A stretch of 64,000 nucleotides of DNA from Mesorhizobium carmichaelinearum. Its GTDB lineage: Bacteria > Pseudomonadota > Alphaproteobacteria > Rhizobiales > Rhizobiaceae. A program made the translations under genes and the position numbers. Under the pieces are notes generated by a model that saw only the letters and a program-made list of their open reading frames with translations, ran no database searches and was not told where the DNA came from. The DNA lies in the NCBI RefSeq assembly GCF_900199455.1, contig NZ_FZQR01000010.1, forward strand, positions 62,001-126,000. The letters are read 5' to 3'. Shown here piece after piece: positions 31,853-39,635 of this stretch (positions are counted from its first letter, which is position 1; each line of letters starts with the position of its first letter).

Positions 31853-32372
31853 GCGGGGCGAGGACTGGGTTCCTCCTCTCCCCACCGGGGAGAGGGTGGC
31901 CGGAGCGAAGCGGAGGTCGGGTGAGGGGGCGGCGCCGACGCATCCGGCCAAGAGGAAGGCCGGGGCCACGGAGCGTGCCCGAGAGCTGCGGCTTGACGAA
32001 ACCAAGGCCGAATACCGGCTTTGGGGCGAGCTACGGGGGCGTCACCTCAACGACTACAAGTTCGTAAGGCAAGTGCCACTCGGCCCGTTCTTCGCCGACT
32101 TTCTCTGCCGCGAGAAGAGCTTGATCGTTGAAATCGATGGCAGCCAACATGCGGAGTCCCTGACTGATGAAAGCAGAACAACTTGGCTGAACAGCCATGG
32201 TTATTCTGTTCTTCGTTTCTGGAATCACGAGGTTCTGGCGGAACGGCGGGCAGTGCTGGATACGATATTGGCGGTGCTTGAGGGGCAGATACACTCCCCC
32301 TCACCCGGCCTTCGCTTCGCTCCGGCCACCCTCTCCCCGGTGGGGAGAGGAGGGGGCGCTTCCCATGGATAG
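31842..32372 (+). CDS. DUF559 endonuclease-like protein inside inverted repeats
   Basis: 176 residues by the longest frame. The core (about residues 47-150) is the DUF559/very-short-patch-repair-like fold: ETKAEYRLWGELRGRHL, KFVRQVPLGPFFADFLCREKSLIVEIDGSQH and HGYSVLRFWNHEVL. The N- and C-terminal parts are simply translations of the inverted repeats, so the true start is uncertain (ATG 31842 or 31845 overlaps the ATPase stop). The gene sits between ATPase and permease genes of one transporter and probably arrived with the repeats. Nuclease activity is inferred from the fold. Confidence 0.75.
   Translation: MMIERGEDWVPPLPTGERVAGAKRRSGEGAAPTHPAKRKAGATERARELRLDETKAEYRLWGELRGRHLNDYKFVRQVPLGPFFADFLCREKSLIVEIDGSQHAESLTDESRTTWLNSHGYSVLRFWNHEVLAERRAVLDTILAVLEGQIHSPSPGLRFAPATLSPVGRGGGASHG
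31868..31928 (+). repeat. Left inverted-repeat arm of the DUF559 unit
   Basis: About 60 bases beginning GTTCCTCCTCTCCCCACCGG, complementary to 32296-32356. It begins 15 bases after the importer ATPase stop codon. The same sequence family forms the gene-free repeat at 19179-19398. Confidence 0.85.
32296..32356 (-). repeat. Right inverted-repeat arm of the DUF559 unit
   Basis: This is complementary to the left arm over about 60 bases, including the inner CCGGTGGGGAGAGG part. Its end (GGGGAGAGGAGGGGG) lies just before the permease ATG at 32365 and provides the purine-rich ribosome-binding sequence. Confidence 0.85.
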
Positions 32373-33243
32373 CTTCCGCGACAAGCTCATCCCGGTCACC
32401 TCCATCGTCGCCGGCATGGTCGTGCTCTGGTACGTCATGGCCGTCATCCTCAACGCGCCATTCCAGCGCGATCTCGACACCCGGGCCAACGAGACCCCCG
32501 GCACCGTCGAATTCATCGGCAAGACGCTGGCGCAGCCGAAGCCGACGCTGCCGGCGCCGCATCAGGTGGCGGTGAACTTCTTCGAGAACACGTTTCTGCG
32601 GCCCATCACCTCGAGCCGCAGCCTCGTCTACAATGCCTGGGTGACGCTGTCCTCGACGCTGCTCGGCTTCGCCTTCGGCACGGCGCTCGGCATCATCATC
32701 GCGGTCGGCATCGTGCATGTGGCGACGCTCGACCGCAGCCTGATGCCGTGGATCATCGCTTCGCAGACCATTCCGATCCTGGCCGTGGCGCCGATGATCA
32801 TCGTCGTGCTCGCGGCTATCGGCATCACCGGGCTGATCCCGAAGGCGATGATCTCGACCTATCTGTCGTTCTTCCCGGTGACGGTGGGCATGGTCAAGGG
32901 GTTGCGCTCGCCCGAGATCATGCATCTCGATCTGATGCACACCTACAATGCCAGCCCCTCGCAGACCTTCTGGAAGCTGCGCGTGCCGGCCTCGGTGCCG
33001 TTCCTGTTCACCTCGATGAAGGTGGCGGTGGCGGCAAGCCTGGTCGGCGCCATCGTCGGCGAACTGCCGACAGGTGCTGTCGCCGGCATCGGTGCCAAGC
33101 TGCTCGCCGGCGCCTATTACAGCCAGTCCATCGATATCTGGTCGGCGCTGGTCGCCGGTTCGATCGTGGCGGCGCTTCTGGTCATGGTGGTCGGCATTGC
33201 CGGACGCCTCGTCGACCGCGCCATGGGCGGGAGGCCGGCATGA
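32365..33243 (+). CDS. ABC transporter permease (nitrate/taurine type)
   Basis: 292 residues from the ATG at 32365. Six predicted membrane helices are seen, with a loop after the first helix that is longer than usual (residues ~35-85). The EAA-type ATPase contact motif appears around residues 190-215 (YNASPSQTFWKLRVPASVPFLF). It pairs with the following permease, whose start overlaps its stop (ATGA). Its ribosome site is made by the right arm of the DUF559 repeat. The longer frame upstream to 32197 lies in the nuclease gene and is rejected. Confidence 0.9.
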   Translation: MDSFRDKLIPVTSIVAGMVVLWYVMAVILNAPFQRDLDTRANETPGTVEFIGKTLAQPKPTLPAPHQVAVNFFENTFLRPITSSRSLVYNAWVTLSSTLLGFAFGTALGIIIAVGIVHVATLDRSLMPWIIASQTIPILAVAPMIIVVLAAIGITGLIPKAMISTYLSFFPVTVGMVKGLRSPEIMHLDLMHTYNASPSQTFWKLRVPASVPFLFTSMKVAVAASLVGAIVGELPTGAVAGIGAKLLAGAYYSQSIDIWSALVAGSIVAALLVMVVGIAGRLVDRAMGGRPA

Positions 33244-34394
33244 ATTGGCTGAAACCCTCCTGGCAGGCGGTGCTGGCGATCGTGTTGTGCGTAGTCGCAA
33301 TCGCGCTTGGCGCGATGTCGAAGCCGGAAGCGGCGGCGCTCGCGGATCCGGCGGTCAGCATCAACTATCCCTATCTCGGAACCAAGGGCGTGATGCTCGG
33401 CCTGGCGATCGTCGCGGCGCTGGTCTCGATGATCAGGATTCCGTCGCTTGCGGAGGCCGTCGTGCTGTTTGTCGGCGCCCATCTCGTTGCCTGGCTGCTG
33501 ATCTCGGGCATTGCCGGTTTCGAAGGCACGGCACTGGCACCGTACTTCCTGCTGCTCACGGCCGCCTGGCTGCTTGGCTGGCGCTGCGTGGCGGTGCTGT
33601 CGGGGCTTCGCCCGATGGCGAGCTCGGCCCGGAACGCGCTGCGCCTGATCATTCCTGCCATCTTCGGCGCCTGGATCCTGATCATCTGGGAAGCGGTGAC
33701 GCGGGGTGCCGGCATTCCCTTCATCCTGTTGCCGCCGCCGAGCGCCATCGGCGTGCGTATCGCCAATTCGCTGCCGGTGCTCGGCGCCGATGTCCGGCAG
33801 ACCATCTTCAAGGCGGTGATCTTCGGCTATGTCGTCGGCAGCGGCGCCGGCTTCATCACCGCGATCCTGGCCGACCGCGTGCCGTTCCTGCGTCGCGGGC
33901 TCCTGCCGATCGGCAATATGGTCTCGGCGCTGCCGATCATCGGCGTGGCGCCGATCATGGTGATGTGGTTCGGCTTCGACTGGCAGTCCAAGGCGGCTGT
34001 CGTCATCATCATGACCTTCTTCCCGATGCTGGTGAACACGGTCGCAGGCCTCGCCGCCTCCGGCCATATGGAGCGGGACCTGATGCGCACCTATGCCTCG
34101 GGCTACTGGCCGACGCTGATCAAGCTCAGGCTGCCGGCGGCGGCTCCCTTCACCTTCAACGCGCTGAAGATCAACTCGACGCTGGCGTTGATCGGCGCCA
34201 TCGTCGCCGAGTTCTTCGGCACGCCCGTCGTCGGCATGGGCTTCCGCATCTCGACCGAGGTCGGGCGGATGAACATCGACATGGTCTGGGCCGAAATCGC
34301 AGTTGCAGCACTGGCGGGTTCGGTCTTTTATGGCGTGGTCGCTCTTGTCGAAAGAGCCGTCACGTTTTGGCATCCCTCTGTCCGTGGTGGATAG
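33240..34394 (+). CDS. ABC transporter permease (nitrate/taurine type), N-terminally extended
   Basis: 384 residues, start overlapping the stop of the preceding permease gene (ATGA). The first ~130 residues add about four membrane helices not found in SsuC-type permeases. The C-terminal part is the usual permease domain, with SALPIIGVAPIMVMWFGF and the ATPase contact DLMRTYASGYWPTLIKLRLP. It forms the channel of the importer with its partner. The earlier in-frame codons back to 32748 belong to another frame's gene and are not used. Confidence 0.9.
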   Translation: MNWLKPSWQAVLAIVLCVVAIALGAMSKPEAAALADPAVSINYPYLGTKGVMLGLAIVAALVSMIRIPSLAEAVVLFVGAHLVAWLLISGIAGFEGTALAPYFLLLTAAWLLGWRCVAVLSGLRPMASSARNALRLIIPAIFGAWILIIWEAVTRGAGIPFILLPPPSAIGVRIANSLPVLGADVRQTIFKAVIFGYVVGSGAGFITAILADRVPFLRRGLLPIGNMVSALPIIGVAPIMVMWFGFDWQSKAAVVIIMTFFPMLVNTVAGLAASGHMERDLMRTYASGYWPTLIKLRLPAAAPFTFNALKINSTLALIGAIVAEFFGTPVVGMGFRISTEVGRMNIDMVWAEIAVAALAGSVFYGVVALVERAVTFWHPSVRGG

Positions 34395-34435
34395 GGGCGG
34401 TGGGTTTAAGGGTGCAAACTTCAGAGGGTAAAAAG

Positions 34436-35407
34436 ATGAAAAGACTTGTTATTCCCGTTCTGGCCGGTGCGATGTCGCTGGCCGCTTTCCAGGCAATGGC
34501 CGCCGACAAGGTGACGTTGCAGCTGAAATGGGTCACGCAGGCCCAGTTTGCCGGCTACTATGTCGCCAAGGCCAAGGGTTTCTATGAGGCTGAAGGTCTC
34601 GACGTCGACATCAAGCCGGGCGGCCCGGATATTGCGCCCGAGCAGGTGATCGCCGGCGGCGGCGCCGATGTCATCGTCGACTGGATGGGCGGGGCGCTCG
34701 CCGCGCGTGAAAAGGGCGTGCCGCTGGTCAACATCGCCCAGCCGTTCAAGAAGGCCGGCATGGAGCTGGTCTGCCCGAAGGACGGCCCGATCAAGACCGA
34801 AGCCGACTTCAAGGGCCACACGCTCGGCGTCTGGTTCTTCGGCAATGAATATCCGTTCTACGCCTGGATGAACAAGCTCGGCCTCAAGACCGATGGCGGC
34901 CCGGACGGCGTCACCGTCCTGAAGCAGAGCTTTGACGTGCAGCCGCTGATCCAGAAGCAGGCGGACTGCATCTCGGTCATGACCTACAATGAGTACTGGC
35001 AGCTGATCGATGCCGGCTACAAGCCGGAACAGCTGACCGTGTTCAACTACTCGGCAATGGGCAACGACCTGCTTGAAGACGGTCTCTATGCCTCGGAAGA
35101 CAAGCTCAAGGACCCGGCCTTCGAGGACAAGATGGTGCGTTTCGTGCGCGCCTCGATGAAGGGCTGGAAATACGCCATCGACAACAATGACGAAGCCGCA
35201 GGCATCGTCATGGACGGTGGTGGCCAGAACGAGAACCACCAGAAGCGGATGATGAGCGAAATCGCCAAGCTGGTCGACAATGCCGACGGCAAGCTCGATC
35301 CGGCGACCTATGAGCGCACCGCCAAGGCACTGCTCGACCAGAAGATCATCACCAAGGAGCCGAAAGGCGCCTACACCACCGCGATCACCGACAAGGCGAT
35401 CAAGTAA
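34436..35407 (+). CDS. ABC transporter substrate-binding protein, NMT1/THI5-like
   Basis: 323 residues. The signal peptide is MKRLVIPVLAGAMSLAAFQAMAA. The mature protein begins with the NMT1-type signature LQLKWVTQAQFAGYYVAKAKGFYEAEGLDVDIKPGGPD; GADVIVDWMGGALAAREKGVPLVNIAQ follows. Relatives bind hydroxymethylpyrimidine or similar heterocycles, so a pyrimidine-related ligand fits the neighbouring degradation genes; this is an inference. AGAGGGTAAAAAG precedes the ATG. A terminator-like hairpin follows. Confidence 0.92.
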   Translation: MKRLVIPVLAGAMSLAAFQAMAADKVTLQLKWVTQAQFAGYYVAKAKGFYEAEGLDVDIKPGGPDIAPEQVIAGGGADVIVDWMGGALAAREKGVPLVNIAQPFKKAGMELVCPKDGPIKTEADFKGHTLGVWFFGNEYPFYAWMNKLGLKTDGGPDGVTVLKQSFDVQPLIQKQADCISVMTYNEYWQLIDAGYKPEQLTVFNYSAMGNDLLEDGLYASEDKLKDPAFEDKMVRFVRASMKGWKYAIDNNDEAAGIVMDGGGQNENHQKRMMSEIAKLVDNADGKLDPATYERTAKALLDQKIITKEPKGAYTTAITDKAIK

Positions 35408-35453
35408 ACCTTGCTGAGCGTGATCCCGCAAAGGTCATGCTCTGACGTAAAAT

Positions 35454-35484
35454 GGAACGGCGCCCTCAGAGGCGCCGTTCCTTT
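35454..35484. terminator. Hairpin between the importer operon and the Lrp gene
   Basis: An 11-base perfect stem (35454-35464 with 35471-35481, 6-base loop) followed by TTT on the plus strand. It overlaps the stop codon of the Lrp gene on the minus strand and probably serves both convergent transcripts. Confidence 0.7.
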
Positions 35485-35924
35485 ATGGTGTTCATGACGA
35501 AGCTGGTCTCGATCGAGGCGACGCATTTCAGCCGCGCGATCTTCTCCTTGATGAAGCGCTCATACTGCTCCAGGCTGCCCGTCACCACCTTCAGCACATA
35601 ATCGCGCGAACCGGTGACAAGGTGGCATTCCAGCACCTCTTCCCAGCCGCGGATCGCGTCCTCGAACATCACGATCTCGTCCTCGTTCTGGCGGCCGAGC
35701 CGGATGGTGGCGATGGCGACCATGCTCCAGCCGAAGGCGGCGGGATCGACCAGCGCGGTGTAGCCTCTGATGACGCCGGCCTCCTCCAGCCGCCGCACCC
35801 GCCTGAGGCATGGTGACGGCGACAGGCCAATGCGCTCGGCAAGCTCGTTGTTGGTGATGCGGGCGTCCGCGCGCAGTTCGCGCAGAATCTTGAGGTCGAA
35901 ATCATCGGCTATCTTCTGCTGCAC
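35466..35924 (-). CDS. Lrp/AsnC family transcriptional regulator
   Basis: 152 residues. The N-terminal helix-turn-helix is clear (FDLKILRELRADARITNNELAERIGLSPSPCLRRVRRLEEAGVI) and the C-terminal RAM domain follows (HLVTGSRDYVLKVV). These regulators sense amino acids. It is divergent from the PLP enzyme at 36048 with a 15-base palindrome between them, so it is likely to regulate that gene. Confidence 0.93.
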   Translation of the reverse strand: MQQKIADDFDLKILRELRADARITNNELAERIGLSPSPCLRRVRRLEEAGVIRGYTALVDPAAFGWSMVAIATIRLGRQNEDEIVMFEDAIRGWEEVLECHLVTGSRDYVLKVVTGSLEQYERFIKEKIARLKCVASIETSFVMNTIKERRL

Positions 35925-36001
35925 TTTTCATCGCTCCAGGCAATTTCTTGCTGGCAAGCAGCCATGTAGGGCTGAAAATAGCAAGGACTGGCTGATCTGG
36001 A

Positions 36002-36016
36002 TCGCATAAATTGCGA
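36002..36016. promoter_or_regulatory. Candidate Lrp-type operator
   Basis: TCGCATAAATTGCGA has perfect 5-base arms around an AT-rich centre, the general form of Lrp/AsnC sites. It lies between the divergent regulator and PLP enzyme genes, 32 bases before the latter's ATG. Confidence 0.5.
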
Positions 36017-36047
36017 CGCGATATCCCCTTGAACGCAGGAAAAAACC

Positions 36048-37331
36048 ATGACCGCGCCACGCCCGTCGAAAACCCATATCGGCAACCACAAGCTCCATCC
36101 GGAGACGCTGATGCTGAGCTATGGCTTCGATCCGCAGCTTTCGGAAGGCGCGGTCAAGCCGCCGGTGTTCCTGACCTCGACCTTCGTGTTCAAATCGGCG
36201 GAAGAGGGACGCGACTTCTTCGACTACACGTCGGGCCGCAAGGAACCGCCGAGCGGCACGGCGTCGGGCCTGGTCTATTCGCGCTTCAATCATCCCAACA
36301 GCGAGATCGTCGAGGACCGGCTGGCGATCTATGAGGGGACGGATGCCTGCATTCTGTTTTCATCAGGCATGTCGGCGATCGCCACCACACTGCTCGCTTA
36401 TGCCCGCCCCGGCGATGTCATCCTGCACTCGCAGCCGCTCTACGGCGGCACCGAGACGCTTTTGACGCGCACGCTGTCCGGCTTCGGCATCGGCGCTGTC
36501 GGCTTTGCCGACGGTGTCGACGAGAAGGCGGTGCGGGCGGCGGCCGATGCCGCGGTGGCGAAGGGGCGTGTTTCGGTGATCCTGATCGAGACGCCGTCGA
36601 ACCCGACCAACAGCCTGGTCGATATCGCACTGATGCGGACGATCGCCGACGAGATCGGTGCCAAGCAAGGTGCCGCGCCGATCATCGTCTGCGACAACAC
36701 GCTGCTCGGCCCGGTCTTCCAGCGGCCGATCGAGCACGGCGCCGATGTCTCGGTCTATTCGCTGACCAAATATGTCGGCGGCCATTCCGACCTCATCGCG
36801 GGCGCGGCCATGGGCAGCAAGGCGGTCACCAAGCCGATCAAGGCACTGCGCGGCGCGATCGGCACGCAGCTTGATCCGCATTCCTGCTGGATGCTCGGCC
36901 GCTCGCTGGAGACGTTGTCGATCCGCATGGAGCGGGCCAACGACAATGCGCGCCTGGTCGCCGAATTCCTGCGCGATCATGCCAAGGTCGAGAAGGTGCA
37001 TTATCTGCCCTTCCTCGGCGAGGATACGCCGGCGGGGCGCGCCTATCTCAGGCAATGCAGTGGCGCCGGCTCGACCTTCTCCTTCGACATCAGGGGTGGA
37101 GAGAAGGCGGCTTTCGCGTTTCTCAACGCCTTGCAGATCTTCAAGCTGGCGGTAAGCCTCGGTGGCACGGAATCGCTCGCCAGCCATCCGGCGGCCATGA
37201 CCCATTCCGGCATTCCCTTCGACGTGCGCCAGCGCATCGGCGTGCTGGAGACCACGGTCAGGCTGTCGATCGGTGTCGAGCATCCGGACGATCTGATCGC
37301 CGACCTGACGCAGGCGCTGGCGGCGGTCTGA
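36048..37331 (+). CDS. Cystathionine gamma-synthase/methionine gamma-lyase family PLP enzyme
   Basis: 427 residues. Family marks are YGFDPQLSEGAVKPPVFLTSTFVF near the start, the LIETPSNPTN segment, and the Schiff-base lysine in VYSLTKYVGGHSDLIAGA (Lys241). Members catalyse gamma- or beta-elimination or replacement on sulfur amino acids. The divergent Lrp regulator suggests catabolic control, so methionine gamma-lyase activity is a reasonable guess; the sequence does not settle it. A terminator follows the gene. Confidence 0.9.
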   Translation: MTAPRPSKTHIGNHKLHPETLMLSYGFDPQLSEGAVKPPVFLTSTFVFKSAEEGRDFFDYTSGRKEPPSGTASGLVYSRFNHPNSEIVEDRLAIYEGTDACILFSSGMSAIATTLLAYARPGDVILHSQPLYGGTETLLTRTLSGFGIGAVGFADGVDEKAVRAAADAAVAKGRVSVILIETPSNPTNSLVDIALMRTIADEIGAKQGAAPIIVCDNTLLGPVFQRPIEHGADVSVYSLTKYVGGHSDLIAGAAMGSKAVTKPIKALRGAIGTQLDPHSCWMLGRSLETLSIRMERANDNARLVAEFLRDHAKVEKVHYLPFLGEDTPAGRAYLRQCSGAGSTFSFDIRGGEKAAFAFLNALQIFKLAVSLGGTESLASHPAAMTHSGIPFDVRQRIGVLETTVRLSIGVEHPDDLIADLTQALAAV

Positions 37332-37352
37332 CGGCTCTCCTTTGGAAGCTGG

Positions 37353-37377
37353 AAGGGGCGGGCGATCGCCCCTTTTT
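37353..37377 (+). terminator. Rho-independent terminator
   Basis: An 8-base stem AAGGGGCG/CGCCCCTT (37353-37360 with 37367-37374) is followed by TTTTT-rich sequence, 21 bases after the stop of the PLP enzyme gene. Confidence 0.8.
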
Positions 37378-37492
37378 GTTTTCCCGGTCACAAAAACGTG
37401 TGCAGGGAAACATTGCGCCGCCCAGCCGTTGCGTTGGAGCATGCGCGCGTCGGGGGACCGTGACCCATGCGACAGCCAATCGGAGGTTCTTT

Positions 37493-37936
37493 ATGCGCAC
37501 TCATTCTTTCCTGCCGGTATTTTCGGCGCTGGCCATTTCGACCGCTTTCCTGCTCGCATCTCCGGCCATGGCCGAGGTGGTGAAATACAAGGCGACGCTC
37601 GATGGCAGCCAGCAGAGTCCGCCCGTCACCACCAAGGGCAAAGGCACAGCTACACTCACCTTTGACACCACCAAGAAGAAGCTCAGCTGGGACGTCAAAT
37701 ATTCCGGCCTCAGCGGACCGGCCACGGCCGCGCACATTCACGGCCCGGCGGCGATGGGGGCAAATGCCGCTCCCGTCATCCCGTTCAAAGGCAAGCTCAA
37801 GAGCCCGATCAAAGGGTCGGCAACGCTGACGGACGCGCAAGCCGCCGACCTGGCGGCCGGCAACTACTATGTCAACGTCCACACCGCCGCCAACAAGGAC
37901 GGCGAGATCCGCGGCCAGATCGAGGCAGCGAAGTAG
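37493..37936 (+). CDS. CHRD domain exported protein
   Basis: 147 residues. The signal peptide ends near LLASPAMAE. The rest is a CHRD domain: KYKATLDGSQQSPPV, GKGTATLTFDTTKKKLSWDVKYSGLSGPATAAHIHGPA and YYVNVHTAANKDGEIRGQI are diagnostic. The domain is known from chordin and from bacterial secreted proteins; its function in bacteria is unclear. CGGAGG lies 8 bases before the ATG. A terminator follows immediately, so the gene is monocistronic. Confidence 0.92.
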   Translation: MRTHSFLPVFSALAISTAFLLASPAMAEVVKYKATLDGSQQSPPVTTKGKGTATLTFDTTKKKLSWDVKYSGLSGPATAAHIHGPAAMGANAAPVIPFKGKLKSPIKGSATLTDAQAADLAAGNYYVNVHTAANKDGEIRGQIEAAK

Positions 37937-37952
37937 CGCAAAGCGCTTCGAC

Positions 37953-37978
37953 AAAAGGGGCGGGCGACCGCCCCTTTT
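37953..37978. terminator. Bidirectional terminator
   Basis: An 11-base perfect stem AAAAGGGGCGG/CCGCCCCTTTT (37953-37963 with 37968-37978) has A and T tracts on its two sides. It lies between the convergent CHRD and TPP-enzyme genes and can end both transcripts. Confidence 0.85.
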
Positions 37979-37985
37979 GGTTGGA

Positions 37986-39635
37986 TCACGCCTTGTCGCG
38001 GATCTGCGTCATCGTCCGGGTTGGCGTGATCGCTTCGGGATCGAGCCTGATTTCGACGATGGCCGGCTTACCGCTGGCGCTGGCACGCTCGAAAGCGGGC
38101 GCGAAGTCGGCCGTCTTCTCCACCGTCTCGCCATGGCCGCCATAGGCGCGCGCCAAAGCCGCGAAGTCGGGGTTTTTGAGATCCGTGGCGACGACGCGGC
38201 CGGGATATTCGCGCTCCTGGTGCATGCGGATGGTGCCGTAAATGCCGTTGTTGACGACGATCACGATGATCGGCAGGTCATACTGCACGGCGGTGGCGAA
38301 CTCCTGGCCGTTCATCAGGAAGCAGCCGTCGCCGGCAAAGGCGACCACGGTGCGATCCGGATAAAGCGCCTTGGCGGCAACCGCGGCCGGGGTGCCGTAG
38401 CCCATCGAGCCGGAGGTTGGCGCCGCCTGCGTGGCGAAGCGGCGGGAGCGGTGGAAGCGGTGCACCCAGGTGGCGTAGTTGCCGGCGCCGTTGGTGAGGA
38501 TGGCGTCGTCGGGCAGCATCTTTTCCAGATAGTTCATGATCGGGCCCATATGGACCGGGCCGGGGCCGCTTTCCGGCGGTGTCGACCAGTCGAGATAGGC
38601 AGCATGCGCCTTTTCCGTCTCGCCCGCCCATACAGGCTTGGCCGCCGGCTTGCGCTTGGCAAAGGCTTCGACGAAAGCGGCGGGCGAGGCGTTGATTGCC
38701 AGTGTCGGCCGGTAGACGCGGCCGAGCTCGCCGGCGTCGGCGTGGACATGCACCAGCGCCTGGTCGGGATAGGGGCTTTTCAGCAGCGTATAGTCGGAGG
38801 AAGGCATCTCGCCCATACGGCCGCCGATCAGCAGCACGACGTCGGCTGCCTTGATCTGCGCCGCCAGCTTGGGGTTGATGCCGATGCCGACGTCGCCGGC
38901 GTAGTTCGCATGCAGATGATCGAACAGCATCTGGCGGCGGAAGGAGCAGCCGACGGGCAGCGACCATGCCTCTGATATGGTGCGCATGTGCGCGACGGCT
39001 TCCTCATTCCAGCGCGTGCCGCCGAGGATGACGAACGGTCGCTTGGCGCCATTGAGCAGCATTTCCAGCGCGTCGAGTTCGGCTCCGCCGGGATAGGTCT
39101 CGACCGGCGTGCGGGGGAGGGCTTGCGGCGCGTCGACCTCGCTGGTCAACATGTCTTCGGGGAGCGAGATGACGACCGGGCCAGGCCGTCCCGACGTCGC
39201 GACGGCGAAGGCGCGGGTGACGAATTCGGGGATGCGCGCGGCGTCGTCGATCTCGACCACCCATTTGGCGATGTCGCCGAAGAACTTCTTGTAATCCACC
39301 TCCTGGAACGCCTCGCGCTCCTTGGCGTGGCTGGCGACCTGGCCGATGAACAGGATGAGCGGAACCGAATCCTGCATGGCGATGTGGATACCGGCGGAGG
39401 CGTTGGTGGCGCCGGGGCCGCGGGTGACGAAGCAGATGCCGGGCTTGCCCGTCAGCCGACCCTGGCAGTCGGCCATCATCGCCGCACCGCCTTCCTGGCG
39501 GCAGACGATGGTGCGGATCGCCGAGTCATGCAGCGCGTCGAGCACCGCCAGATAGGATTCGCCGGGCACGCAGAAGATGCGGTCGGTGCCGTTGGCTTCC
39601 AGTGCGTCGACGATCAGTTGTCCACCGGTCTTCAT
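37986..39635 (-). CDS. Thiamine-diphosphate enzyme, acetolactate-synthase-like
   Basis: 549 residues with the three domains of the POX/acetolactate synthase family. Residues 1-~170 form the PYR domain with the activating glutamate in CRQEGGAAMMAD (about residue 48); ~190-320 the central domain; ~370-540 the PP domain with the TPP/Mg motif GDGCFLMNGQEFATAVQYDLPIIVIVVNN read as two parts. It lacks a neighbouring regulatory subunit, so it is unlikely to be the biosynthetic IlvB. The overlapping upstream CoA-transferase gene suggests a joint catabolic pathway, perhaps decarboxylation of a 2-oxo or acyl-CoA compound. Confidence 0.88.
   Translation of the reverse strand: MKTGGQLIVDALEANGTDRIFCVPGESYLAVLDALHDSAIRTIVCRQEGGAAMMADCQGRLTGKPGICFVTRGPGATNASAGIHIAMQDSVPLILFIGQVASHAKEREAFQEVDYKKFFGDIAKWVVEIDDAARIPEFVTRAFAVATSGRPGPVVISLPEDMLTSEVDAPQALPRTPVETYPGGAELDALEMLLNGAKRPFVILGGTRWNEEAVAHMRTISEAWSLPVGCSFRRQMLFDHLHANYAGDVGIGINPKLAAQIKAADVVLLIGGRMGEMPSSDYTLLKSPYPDQALVHVHADAGELGRVYRPTLAINASPAAFVEAFAKRKPAAKPVWAGETEKAHAAYLDWSTPPESGPGPVHMGPIMNYLEKMLPDDAILTNGAGNYATWVHRFHRSRRFATQAAPTSGSMGYGTPAAVAAKALYPDRTVVAFAGDGCFLMNGQEFATAVQYDLPIIVIVVNNGIYGTIRMHQEREYPGRVVATDLKNPDFAALARAYGGHGETVEKTADFAPAFERASASGKPAIVEIRLDPEAITPTRTMTQIRDKA

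Noticed and set aside
32748..33239. Upstream extension of the second permease frame
   Set aside because: It runs through the first permease gene in another frame; the ATG at 33240 with ATGA overlap is a better start.
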